Shown: positions 1 through 6,503, numbered from the stretch's first letter. The stretch is DNA of 9,266 nt from Betaproteobacteria bacterium (GCA_020028375.1 JAHZNX010000066.1:1-9266); one strand, 5' to 3'. Notes: a model not told the origin generated them from the letters alone. Program-made: numbers and translations.

Positions 1-12
1 ACAGCTGATAGC

Positions 13-36
13 CGAGTGACGCGTCAGCGTCACTCG
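13..36. terminator. Inverted repeat at the end of the beta-propeller gene (possible weak terminator)
   Basis: CGAGTGACGC (13-22) and GCGTCACTCG (27-36) are perfect 10-bp arms around the 4-base loop GTCA, spanning the stop codon of the beta-propeller gene. The position suits transcript end formation or 3' protection. No T-run follows on the minus strand within the 12 remaining bases, so an intrinsic terminator is not proven. Confidence 0.4.
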
Positions 37-986
37 AGTATGTGCACGCCCCACGGCGTCTCGCCGACCGGAATTTCCTTGATGACGGCGTTCTTGGCGG
101 TATCAATCACCGACACGCTGTTCGACCTGCCGTTCGCGACGTAAAGCTTGGCGCCGTCGCCGGTGATCGCCATGTTCCACGGCCGCCGGCCAACCTTGAT
201 GGTCGCCGTGACCTGGTCGGTCGCGGTGTCGATTACCATGACGTTGCCGTCACCCCCGTTGGTGAGATAGAGGCGCTTGCCGTCGGGATGCATGGTCAGG
301 CCGTTGGAGCGCAGGCCTGCCTTGATGGTGCGCAGGATCCTGTGCTGGCGTGCGTCCAGCACGTACACAGTGTCAGCCCGCTCGCAGGCGACGTAGGCCT
401 TGGCGCTGTCCGGGGTGAAGGCGATGCCTCGTGGGCGCGTTCCCACGGTGAGTTGCGCCACCAGCTTGCGCGCCGCAACGTCGATGACTTCCAGCTTGTC
501 GTCCTCCTCGGCGCCGATATAGACGAAACGGCCGTCGGGGGAAAACACGGCGTGCTCGGGGTTCTCACCCTTGATCTTGACCCTGAACGCGACCTCGCCG
601 CTCGCCGTGTCGATGAAGACGACGCTGTTGGTGAGCTCGACCGCGGCATTGACCAGCTTGCCGTCGGGCGAGATATAAACGCCCTCGGGCGACTCACCAA
701 GGTCGATTCTCCTCACCACGGCGCGTTTCTCCAGGTCGATTACCAGCAACGCATTGCTCGCCTGGTCGGATACATAGGCGATCTTGCTGGCTGCGTGGAT
801 TGCCGTGCCGCGCGGCTTGCCGCCGGTCTTGATCTCGCCGACGACTTCGTCCTTGATGGTATCGATCAGTGAGATCGTGCCGCCGTTCTCGTTGCCCACG
901 AGGGCGAGCCCGGCCCAGGCAGGCGCCGCGGCCAGGCAGGCCGCGGCAAGCAGCAGCATCCCCTCGATTCCCTTTGCGCGAGTCAT
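30..986 (-). CDS. Secreted seven-repeat YVTN-type beta-propeller protein
   Basis: A 318-residue protein with a Sec signal (MLLLAAACLAAAPAWA, cut near residue 25) followed by seven repeats of about 42 residues. Each repeat has a strand resembling IAYVSDQASN or LYVANGRSNS, then VIDTATDQV-like and VGRRPW-like segments. This is the YVTN beta-propeller layout, about one repeat per blade, filling nearly the whole mature protein. It has no CXXCH heme site and no recognised catalytic residues. Such propellers are often periplasmic binding or scaffold proteins. One related family accompanies PQQ-dependent dehydrogenase systems, which may be a useful comparison. The ATG at 986 overlaps the cytochrome b561 stop by 4 bases. 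It is the last gene seen in the operon, with 29 bp left in the window. Its role is unknown. Confidence 0.88.
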   Translation of the reverse strand: MTRAKGIEGMLLLAAACLAAAPAWAGLALVGNENGGTISLIDTIKDEVVGEIKTGGKPRGTAIHAASKIAYVSDQASNALLVIDLEKRAVVRRIDLGESPEGVYISPDGKLVNAAVELTNSVVFIDTASGEVAFRVKIKGENPEHAVFSPDGRFVYIGAEEDDKLEVIDVAARKLVAQLTVGTRPRGIAFTPDSAKAYVACERADTVYVLDARQHRILRTIKAGLRSNGLTMHPDGKRLYLTNGGDGNVMVIDTATDQVTATIKVGRRPWNMAITGDGAKLYVANGRSNSVSVIDTAKNAVIKEIPVGETPWGVHILE

Positions 987-1549
987 GCTTCGGTCTCCGA
1001 AAGTGTTCTTGCGTGCGATCGCCACGGCCACATGCGCTGGAATACGCCATCGCGATTGACCAGCAGGTGCTTGAGCGCAGCGGCGATGTGAATCGCCATC
1101 AGGGCGGCAAAAACATACGAGGTGTAAACGTGGATGCGGTTGAATATCCGGTAGACGGTCTTGTCTTCCCAGCCGACGATGGGCAGCGGGTAGCCGAAAA
1201 ACCTGATGCCGAACCTGGTGAAATTCGATTCGACAAATCCACTCACGACCAGCACCACCAGGCAAATGTAAAACAGCAGGTGATTGATGTGTGCCGCCCG
1301 CGCCTGCCATGCGGGCAGCGAGCCCGGCAAAGGTGGAGGCGTATGCGTGACCCGCCACCAGATCAGCAGCACGATCGGCAGGGCAGCGACGATGCCGATC
1401 GACTTGTGCAGATTGTAGAAATACGCTACCGGCGGAGTGCCTTTCGGAATCCCCACCATGTACCAGCCGAGACCGTAGAGAGTGAGGACCAGCAGCACCA
1501 GTAGCCAGTGCAGCGCAACTGCGGTTGGGGCGTAGGACTGAGCTTGCAT
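983..1549 (-). CDS. Cytochrome b561 family protein (four-helix membrane diheme b)
   Basis: Inner-membrane b-type cytochrome (188 residues) that exchanges electrons between the quinone pool and periplasmic or membrane partners. Four hydrophobic segments are visible, at about residues 10-32, 46-66, 88-106 and 139-160. Histidines placed as heme ligands are His14 (LHWLL), His48 (LHKSIG), His140 and His154 (HVYTSYVFAALMAIH). The protein resembles bacterial CybB-like b561 rather than a bc1-type cytochrome. It is 36 bp after soxA, and its stop overlaps the beta-propeller start by 4 bases (ATGA), so those two genes are translationally coupled and probably functionally linked. The start at 1549 has no strong Shine-Dalgarno sequence. 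In this operon it is a likely route for electrons between the Mo enzyme or SoxAX and quinones; this role is inferred from position. Confidence 0.9.
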   Translation of the reverse strand: MQAQSYAPTAVALHWLLVLLVLTLYGLGWYMVGIPKGTPPVAYFYNLHKSIGIVAALPIVLLIWWRVTHTPPPLPGSLPAWQARAAHINHLLFYICLVVLVVSGFVESNFTRFGIRFFGYPLPIVGWEDKTVYRIFNRIHVYTSYVFAALMAIHIAAALKHLLVNRDGVFQRMWPWRSHARTLSETEA

Positions 1550-1585
1550 ATCGCCAAGATGCGAACAAGTTCTGCTATTTCGAAT

Positions 1586-2371
1586 CTATCGTCTTACGCC
1601 GGGTGTTTCGACGGGCAGCCCGCCCGCCCGCCAGGCGAGATACAACTCCAGGTCGAGCAGCTCCTGCGCGCCGTAGGGCGGCATCTCGGCGCGCAATCCA
1701 TAGAAGCAGGCCCTGATCCGGCGTTGCAGCGATCCGACGGACTGCCATTCGAGGCGGTACGCCGGGAAGGCATTGCCGTGCCCCTGGCTCACCGTTTCAG
1801 CCGCCAGCTTCTTGCCCCAGCTGCGATCGTGGCAATGCGTGCACGCAAGGTTCATCTGCCCGATGCGGCGGTTATACAGTTCGCGCCCGCGTTCGAAGTC
1901 CTTGCGGTTCTGCATGTCCAGCGTAACGGAGACCGGCACGCCGCGCGACTGGTGCGCGACGTAAGCAGTCAACGCCAGCAGCTCGTCGGATTCGGGGCCA
2001 AGCGGCTGCGCCTGTTGCTTGCGGTCGCGGCACAGATTGATGCGGCCCTCGAGATTGACCAGCCGCGCCGCGCCCGGGTCCACGCGCGGGTAACGGGCTG
2101 CGACGCCTTGCATGCTCTTCGCCGCGACGCCGTGGCAAGCGGCGCACGATTTCCCGCCGTTTCCCGCCGCCTCGCCCCAGATCTTTTCGCCCCTTGCCAC
2201 CCACAGCATCCCGGGGTTCGCGAAGTCGTCCGCCTGCAATTTGCGCAGATCATCGCTGACAAACTCGATGCCGGACTTCAATGGGCTCGGGCGCTGAGGT
2301 TCCGCCGCAGATACATTGAAAACCGCGAGAAGCAGGCAGAATAGCGGACAGAAACGACTTGCAGGATTCAC
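1586..2371 (-). CDS. soxA: SoxA, diheme c-type cytochrome of the SoxAX complex
   Basis: Catalytic cytochrome subunit that, with SoxX, forms the bond between the sulfur substrate and SoxY. With a GTG start at 2371 the protein has 261 residues and a Sec signal (FCPLFCLLLAVFNVSAA, cut near residue 22-23). Two heme sites are present, CAACH (76-80) and CTHCH (177-181), so this is the diheme form. Cys114 in INLC matches the distal ligand of the first heme. Cys222 in RACFYGLRAE matches the active-site cysteine that is a persulfide ligand in known SoxA. The C-terminus LELYLAWRAGGLPVETPGVRR is typical, so the catalytic apparatus looks complete. A longer in-frame ATG start at 2473 would add a basic, unlikely leader overlapping soxZ. 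The gene ends in TAG, 36 bp before the cytochrome b561 gene; soxB, the usual next partner, is not there. Confidence 0.94.
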   Translation of the reverse strand: MNPASRFCPLFCLLLAVFNVSAAEPQRPSPLKSGIEFVSDDLRKLQADDFANPGMLWVARGEKIWGEAAGNGGKSCAACHGVAAKSMQGVAARYPRVDPGAARLVNLEGRINLCRDRKQQAQPLGPESDELLALTAYVAHQSRGVPVSVTLDMQNRKDFERGRELYNRRIGQMNLACTHCHDRSWGKKLAAETVSQGHGNAFPAYRLEWQSVGSLQRRIRACFYGLRAEMPPYGAQELLDLELYLAWRAGGLPVETPGVRR

Positions 2372-2378
2372 CGGATAG

Positions 2379-2386
2379 CCCCGCCT
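2379..2386 (-). promoter_or_regulatory. Ribosome binding site that supports the GTG start of soxA
   Basis: The minus strand reads AGGCGGGG seven bases before the GTG at 2371. No ATG lies near the start of the signal peptide, so this site is what decides the start. Confidence 0.5.
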
Positions 2387-2412
2387 GATCCCGCAAGTCC
2401 CGCTCGTCCTGC

Positions 2413-2733
2413 TCAACCCGTTACGGAAATCGGGGCGCGCTCGGCGCCCCGATTTCCGGCGTCGTCGACCCACGAGATCTCGATCGCACCGCTCTGCCTC
2501 GCCACGGTGTAGAACTGCAGGTACGGGTTGGCCGCTATGCCCGAACCCATCTCGGCGCGGAAGATTTCCGCTCCGTTGTAGCGTGCCACCAGGGAGTTGA
2601 TGACGTTTTTCGGAATCGGCCTGCCGTCGAGCTCGAAACGGAAGCCGGTCTCCATCGAATGCTGAATCGTGATGCGGACCTCGATCACCTCTCCGGGCTT
2701 CGCGGTCCGCGGCAGTTGAACTCTTGCCAGCAT
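2413..2733 (-). CDS. soxZ: SoxZ, partner subunit of the SoxYZ sulfur carrier
   Basis: SoxZ forms a heterodimer with SoxY and presents its sulfur-bearing arm to the Sox enzymes. The protein has 106 residues and no cysteine, normal for SoxZ. It has the family signature HSMETGFRFELDGRPIPKN (25-43), then YNGAEIFRAEM (52-62) and ANPYLQFY (68-75), and ends in an immunoglobulin-like strand ISWVDDAG (86-93). It has no signal peptide; it is expected to be co-exported with SoxY through the Tat system. It starts one base after the soxY stop. The last codons hold a perfect 15-bp inverted repeat, listed separately. A 41-bp gap separates it from soxA. Confidence 0.93.
   Translation of the reverse strand: MLARVQLPRTAKPGEVIEVRITIQHSMETGFRFELDGRPIPKNVINSLVARYNGAEIFRAEMGSGIAANPYLQFYTVARQSGAIEISWVDDAGNRGAERAPISVTG
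2424..2458. repeat. Perfect 15-bp inverted repeat (hairpin) inside the 3' end of soxZ
   Basis: CGGAAATCGGGGCGC (2424-2438) and GCGCCCCGATTTCCG (2444-2458) are perfect inverted arms around a 5-base loop. The stem lies wholly within the last codons of soxZ, ending 8 bases before its stop codon. No T-run follows on the minus strand, so it is not a standard intrinsic terminator. It could protect or process the mRNA between soxXYZ and soxA, or attenuate downstream transcription. Confidence 0.65.
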
Positions 2734-2734
2734 G

Positions 2735-3190
2735 TCAGGTGGCGTCCAGGCAGGCCGATTCGGTGACTTCCACCTCCGCGCCCCCCGACCACCAAGAGCC
2801 GTCGGAAAGCTGCGCGAGTGCGAGCACGCGCTGCGAGCCGGCGAGCCGCACGCGCGTCGCCACCTGCGCCCGGCCCGACGCCGGGCTCAGGTGAAATGTC
2901 GCCATGAGGGGGCGCGGGTTCCGACTGGAAAGCAGCGTGATGCTGCGCACGTGGTCGGCAGCGGTCATCGGGCTGTCCACGTTCACACTGAGCGGCACCG
3001 AGTGACCGTTGTCGGCGAGCCGCGGCGTGTCCACCGTCACGCGCCCGGGTCTGACCGCGGCTCCGCCGGTGATTTCCCGTACGAGAGGCGCGAACGGATC
3101 GGCCTGCTGGCCGCGCGCCGGGCGGGCCGGCAGCAGCGGCGCCGCGAAGAGTCCGGCCACCATGGAAATGAAACGGCGGCGCGCGCTCAT
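2735..3190 (-). CDS. soxY: SoxY, sulfur carrier subunit of SoxYZ, with non-canonical C-terminus
   Basis: SoxY carries sulfur intermediates covalently on a C-terminal cysteine while other Sox enzymes act on them. The 151-residue protein begins with a Tat-like signal, SARRRFISMVAGLFAAP, in keeping with the known Tat export of SoxYZ. The core matches SoxY: RLADNGHSVPLSVNVDSPM (57-75), SSRNPRPLMATFHL (88-101), TRVRLAGSQRVLALAQLSDG (112-131). The usual swinging-arm ending GGCGG is absent; the protein ends TESACLDAT with a single Cys147, five residues from the end. No other frame at the 3' end encodes GGCGG, so a simple frameshift does not explain this. The ATG at 3190 lies 5 bp after soxX. The stop is one base from the soxZ ATG, which ensures coupled synthesis of the two partners. 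Confidence 0.88.
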   Translation of the reverse strand: MSARRRFISMVAGLFAAPLLPARPARGQQADPFAPLVREITGGAAVRPGRVTVDTPRLADNGHSVPLSVNVDSPMTAADHVRSITLLSSRNPRPLMATFHLSPASGRAQVATRVRLAGSQRVLALAQLSDGSWWSGGAEVEVTESACLDAT

Positions 3191-3195
3191 GCCAG

Positions 3196-3636
3196 TCAGC
3201 GCAGGGTAAGAAGGTAGGCTACGGTGTCCTCGACCTGCTGCGCGGTTAGCACCGGCTGCCCGCGCCACGCCTCGGCCACTCGGTTGAGCTCGTCCACACG
3301 GTAGTAGGACGGCATCTTCGTCTCCCGGTTCAATCGCATGGAATCGACGATGCGCAACCGCAGCTGGCCCTCGGTCAGCTGCGCCCCGACTCCTTCGAGC
3401 GACGGCCCGACGTTACCCATGAAGCGGACGCCGGAGTCGGGCACCGCGTGGCACAAGAGGCAGTTCGAGTCGCGGCTGACGACAACCGCCTTGCCGCGAG
3501 CCGCATCGCCAGGCGCCGCCGCCAGGCGCTCGCGGATCGCGTCGCCATCCACACGATACGGCAGGACCGCGTCCGGCGCCGAAGTTGCGCAACCCGCGAC
3601 CGCGGCGAACATCGCAATCCTGCCAAGCAATCGCAC
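3196..3636 (-). CDS. soxX: SoxX, monoheme c-type cytochrome of the SoxAX complex (probable lipoprotein)
   Basis: SoxX pairs with SoxA to couple thiosulfate oxidatively to the cysteine of SoxY in the periplasm. With a GTG start at 3636 the protein has 146 residues. One heme site is present, CLLCH (59-63), and the likely distal ligand is Met108 in KMPSYY. The segment between them (GNVGPSLEGVG, then QLRLRIVD) is typical of SoxX. The N-terminus MRLLGRIAMFAAVAGC has two Arg, a short hydrophobic stretch and a lipobox-like AVAGC with Cys16, so it may be a lipoprotein. The GTG start has only a weak upstream site. An internal ATG at 3612 has AGGA before it but would leave a signal too short to work, and longer in-frame starts overlap the preceding gene. 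It starts 22 bp after the Mo subunit and ends 5 bp before soxY. Confidence 0.87.
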   Translation of the reverse strand: MRLLGRIAMFAAVAGCATSAPDAVLPYRVDGDAIRERLAAAPGDAARGKAVVVSRDSNCLLCHAVPDSGVRFMGNVGPSLEGVGAQLTEGQLRLRIVDSMRLNRETKMPSYYRVDELNRVAEAWRGQPVLTAQQVEDTVAYLLTLR

Positions 3637-3658
3637 CGTTTGACGCTGGTCCCGCGAC

Positions 3659-5863
3659 CTAAACGATCTTGAGGCCGTGGTTCTTGAGCGGCAGGGTGCG
3701 CACCGGCTTGCCAGTCGCAGCAAGAATGGCGTTGAGGATCGCGGGCGCAACCACGCAGATCGTAGGCTCTCCCACTCCGCCCCAGAAGTCGTAGGTCGGC
3801 GCGATGACCGTCTCCACCTTAGGCAGCTGGGCCAGCCGCGCGATCGGGTAGGTGTGGTAGTTCAACTCCGCCGCGCGCCCGTTCTGCACCGAGATTTCGC
3901 TTTGCAGCGAGTCGAACCCGTAGCACACGGACCCTTCGACCTGCGCGGCGATCGTGGCCGGATTGACTGCGTGGCCGCAGTTGGTCGCCAACACCATGCG
4001 ATGCACTTTGACCTCATCGCCCTTCACCGTAACCTCCGCAACGGCTGCCACGTAGCTGCCGTAGCCCATGAACTGCGCGATGCCGCGATGGACCCCGGCC
4101 GGCAGCGGTTTACCCCACCCCCCCTTCTCCGCGGCCGCGTTCAACACGCCGAGATGCTTGGGATGGTTCTTCATCAAGGCGCGGCGGAACTCGAGCGGGT
4201 CCTTGCCGGCCGCCCGCGCCACCTCGTCGATGAAGCATTCCAGGTAGAGGCCGTTCTGGTTGGTGTTGACTCCCCGCCAGGGACCGACCGGAACGTGCGT
4301 GTTGCGCATGGCGTACTCGGTTCGCAGGTTGGGAATGGTGTAGCCGATCTGCGCGTCACCGGGCTGCGTCCAAAGTCCCTGGAGCTGTCTCCGGTCTTTC
4401 CCGTCCTTGATGTTGTGTGGAGCCAGGTAGGCGTTGATCGACTGGCCGGACACGCGGATGTGGAGCCCGACGAGATTGCCGCCCTGATCGAGGCCGGCGG
4501 AAAGCTTGCATTGCGAGATCGGGCGATAGAAGTCGTGGGCCTGGTCTTCCTCGCGGCTCCAGATCATCTTCACCGGAATGCCCGGATATCGCTTGCCGAT
4601 GGCGACCGCCTGGCGCACGAAGTCCTGCGTGCCGCCGCGCCGGCCGAAGCCGCCCCCCAAGGTGTGGTTGTAAGCCTCGCACTTCGCGAGCGGAAGACCC
4701 GAGGCCGTCGACAGCGCGGCCAGAGAAGCTTCCGCATTCTGGCTCGGCATCCAGACCTCGGCTTTGTCCGCCGTGATCCTCACGGTACAGTTCATGGGTT
4801 CCATGCACGCGTGGGAAAGAAAAGGCGTGCTATACACCGCCTCGACCTTCTTCGACGCGTCAGCAATAGCCTTTGGCGCATCGCCAACGTCGATGTCGGC
4901 GAATGCATCGCTCGACGTGAGGCCTTCCCGGAGGCGCGCCGCGATAGTCGCGCTCGACTCTTTTGCGTTGGGACCCTCATCCCACTTGATAGGCAGCGCG
5001 TCGAGCGCCGACTTGGCGCGCCACCACGTGTTGGCGACAACGGCGACGGTCGCATCGTCCACCTGGATGACGCCGCTGAAGCCCGGCATGCGCGACACCT
5101 TGGACTCGTCCCAGCTGACGAGCTTGCCGCCGTATACCGGGCACGCCTTCACTGCGGCGTACACCATGCCAGGCAACTTGAGGTCGATCGAATAGACCTT
5201 GGATCCGTTGAGCTTGTCGGCGGTGTCGAGGCGCTTCATCGGCTTGCCGGCGATCTTCCAGTCTTTCGGGCTCTTGAGCTGGATGCTCTTGGGATCCGGC
5301 GGCGTCAGCTTCGCCGCGGCGGCAGCGACTTTCCCGTAGCTCGTCGACCGCCCGGAAGCCGCATGCGTGATGACGCCGTCGGCGACGGTGACTTCGCTGA
5401 CCGGCACGTTCCACTGGTTGGCTGCGGCCTGCAGCAGCATCATGCGCGCCGCAGCGCCGCCCTGCCGAACGTAGTCCTGCGACCCGCGGATGCCGCGGCT
5501 GCCGCCTGTGGCCATGTCGCGCCAGACGCGCTTGCGGGCCAGGTTCTGGCCGGCGGTGATGGGCTCGATGGCGACCTTGTTCCAGTCGCACGCGAGCTCC
5601 TCGGCGACGAGCTGGGCAAGCCCGGTGTGCGTGCCCTGGCCCATCTCCGCGCGGGCGATACGGATGACGCAGGTATCGTCAGGTTTGACCACCACCCACG
5701 CGTTGACCTCGGCGCTGCCCGCTCCCACGCTCTGAGCCGCGGCGCGTTCGACGCCAAACGGCAGGTTGAATCCGAGCGCCAGCCCGCCGCCTGCGGCCGC
5801 GGAACCGACAACAAACTTGCGCCGGGAAAGGTTCGTGGCGTTTTCGCGTTGCGTATTTTTCAT
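3659..5863 (-). CDS. Molybdopterin-binding subunit of a Tat-exported xanthine-dehydrogenase-family oxidoreductase, IorB type
   Basis: Catalytic subunit (734 residues) holding the molybdenum-pterin cofactor. Relatives oxidise N-heterocycles such as isoquinoline, or aldehydes; the substrate here is unknown. The N-terminus carries a Tat signal, LSRRKFVVGSA (12-22), followed by a Gly/Ala-rich hydrophobic stretch ending AAAQ (44). Cofactor-binding and structural motifs include EMGQGTHTGLAQ (73-84), GGGFGRRGG (403-411), PVGPWRGVNTNQN (525-537) and, near the C-terminus, GVGEP (696-700), whose Glu699 corresponds to the catalytic Glu of the family. The ATG at 5863 has GGGGAGA six bases upstream (5870-5876). 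The gene is intact, ends in TAG and is 22 bp before soxX. IorB-type enzymes are often encoded with c-type cytochromes that accept their electrons; here the next genes are SoxX, Y, Z and A, which is unusual. Family assignment is strong. Confidence 0.93.
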   Translation of the reverse strand: MKNTQRENATNLSRRKFVVGSAAAGGGLALGFNLPFGVERAAAQSVGAGSAEVNAWVVVKPDDTCVIRIARAEMGQGTHTGLAQLVAEELACDWNKVAIEPITAGQNLARKRVWRDMATGGSRGIRGSQDYVRQGGAAARMMLLQAAANQWNVPVSEVTVADGVITHAASGRSTSYGKVAAAAAKLTPPDPKSIQLKSPKDWKIAGKPMKRLDTADKLNGSKVYSIDLKLPGMVYAAVKACPVYGGKLVSWDESKVSRMPGFSGVIQVDDATVAVVANTWWRAKSALDALPIKWDEGPNAKESSATIAARLREGLTSSDAFADIDVGDAPKAIADASKKVEAVYSTPFLSHACMEPMNCTVRITADKAEVWMPSQNAEASLAALSTASGLPLAKCEAYNHTLGGGFGRRGGTQDFVRQAVAIGKRYPGIPVKMIWSREEDQAHDFYRPISQCKLSAGLDQGGNLVGLHIRVSGQSINAYLAPHNIKDGKDRRQLQGLWTQPGDAQIGYTIPNLRTEYAMRNTHVPVGPWRGVNTNQNGLYLECFIDEVARAAGKDPLEFRRALMKNHPKHLGVLNAAAEKGGWGKPLPAGVHRGIAQFMGYGSYVAAVAEVTVKGDEVKVHRMVLATNCGHAVNPATIAAQVEGSVCYGFDSLQSEISVQNGRAAELNYHTYPIARLAQLPKVETVIAPTYDFWGGVGEPTICVVAPAILNAILAATGKPVRTLPLKNHGLKIV

Positions 5864-5880
5864 GGCGGATCTCCCCGGTC

Positions 5881-6411
5881 CTAGACTTCAGTTGAGCGAT
5901 TGCCGGCGACAGCGGAGGTTTCGGCGCCGGCCATTTCGGCCATGTGGATGACGGAGCCGCCGCCCTTGCCCGTTCCGGCGGCCATGTGGATCGCTGCGCG
6001 GACGCGCTGATACGTGCCGCAACGGCAGATGTTAGTCATCGCCTCGTCAATGTCCCCGTCGGTCGGCCGCGGCTTCTTGCTCAGCAACGCAGCGGCGGCC
6101 ATGATCTGTCCCGACTGGCAATAACCGCACTGGGGAACGTCGAGCGCCGCCCAGGCCTTCTGCACGGGATGCGAGCTGTCGCTCGACAGGCCTTCGATGG
6201 TGACGATCCGCCGGCCCGCCACTGCCGCCAGCGGCAGCGAACAGGAGCGTACCGGCTCGCCGTCGAGGTGCACGGTGCACGCTCCGCATTGCGCGATCCC
6301 GCAGCCGTACTTCGTCCCGGTAAGCCCTATGACTTCGCGCAGTACCCACAGCAGGGGCGTTTCGGGCTCGATGTCCACCTCGTAGGATCTTGCATTGACG
6401 TTGAGTTGCAT
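5881..6411 (-). CDS. (2Fe-2S)-binding subunit of a molybdenum hydroxylase, IorA type
   Basis: Small electron-transfer subunit of a xanthine-oxidase-family enzyme, of the isoquinoline 1-oxidoreductase alpha / aldehyde dehydrogenase type. The N-terminal ferredoxin-like domain carries the first cluster ligands in GCGIAQCGACTVHLDG (Cys37, Cys42, Cys45) and Cys57. The C-terminal helical domain carries the second cluster in QCGYCQSGQIM (Cys95, Cys98) and CRCGTY (Cys129, Cys131). All eight cysteines are present. The 176-residue protein has a tail of about 30 residues after the second domain, rich in Gly, Ala and Ser, longer than the roughly 150-residue members I know. It has no signal peptide of its own, so if the enzyme is periplasmic it probably travels folded with the Tat-tagged large subunit encoded 17 bp downstream. 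It is the first gene of the predicted operon. Confidence 0.93.
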   Translation of the reverse strand: MQLNVNARSYEVDIEPETPLLWVLREVIGLTGTKYGCGIAQCGACTVHLDGEPVRSCSLPLAAVAGRRIVTIEGLSSDSSHPVQKAWAALDVPQCGYCQSGQIMAAAALLSKKPRPTDGDIDEAMTNICRCGTYQRVRAAIHMAAGTGKGGGSVIHMAEMAGAETSAVAGNRSTEV

Positions 6412-6416
6412 GGCTT

Positions 6417-6424
6417 CTCCTCCC
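6417..6424 (-). promoter_or_regulatory. Strong ribosome binding site of the iorA-like gene
   Basis: The minus strand reads GGGAGGAG five bases before the ATG at 6411. It is close to the ideal Shine-Dalgarno sequence, the strongest I see among the start sites examined, and it fixes the start of the first operon gene. Confidence 0.75.
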
Positions 6425-6450
6425 GCTCGTTGATCGGTGCTCGCGTCCGA

Positions 6451-6470
6451 AGCACGCAGGACTGCGTGCT
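6451..6470. promoter_or_regulatory. 20-bp palindrome upstream of the iorA-like gene (possible operator or leader hairpin)
   Basis: AGCACGCAG (6451-6459) and CTGCGTGCT (6462-6470) are perfect 9-bp inverted arms around a 2-bp centre, 39 bp before the ATG of the first operon gene. As DNA it has the size and symmetry of a site for a dimeric regulator. As RNA it would give an 8-bp stem with a 4-base loop. No T-run follows on the minus strand, so it is not an ordinary intrinsic terminator. No regulator gene is in the window to match it. Confidence 0.4.
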
Positions 6471-6503
6471 ACGCGCGCTCGTATTGCATCCTCCTCGAGA
6501 GTT

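Noticed and set aside
42..872. 276-codon plus-strand frame over the beta-propeller gene
   Set aside because: Composition is biased and no family is recognised; the minus strand encodes seven regular propeller repeats.
30..1568. 512-residue version of the beta-propeller protein with a long N-terminal extension
   Set aside because: The extension overlaps the whole cytochrome b561 gene out of frame. The ATG at 986 gives a clean signal peptide and a 4-base overlap with the upstream stop.
1508..2344. 278-codon plus-strand frame over soxA
   Set aside because: Shadow of soxA, whose heme motifs, signal peptide and C-terminus are unmistakable on the minus strand.
3191..3268. Longer in-frame start for SoxY at 3268
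   Set aside because: It overlaps the soxX coding end and hides the Tat-like signal that begins at the ATG at 3190.
3637..3750. Longer in-frame start for SoxX at 3750
   Set aside because: It would overlap the 3' end of the Mo-subunit gene and put an Arg/Ser-rich stretch before the hydrophobic signal.
4113..4125. Run of C bases in the Mo-subunit gene that could mark a frameshift
   Set aside because: The frame continues normally through it as a GGWGKP segment and the protein is full length.
3677..5884. 735-codon open frame on the plus strand, antisense to the Mo-enzyme gene
   Set aside because: GC-rich codon bias of the minus-strand gene leaves this frame open. The product is Arg/His-rich with no recognisable domain, whereas the opposite strand encodes a clear IorB-type enzyme.
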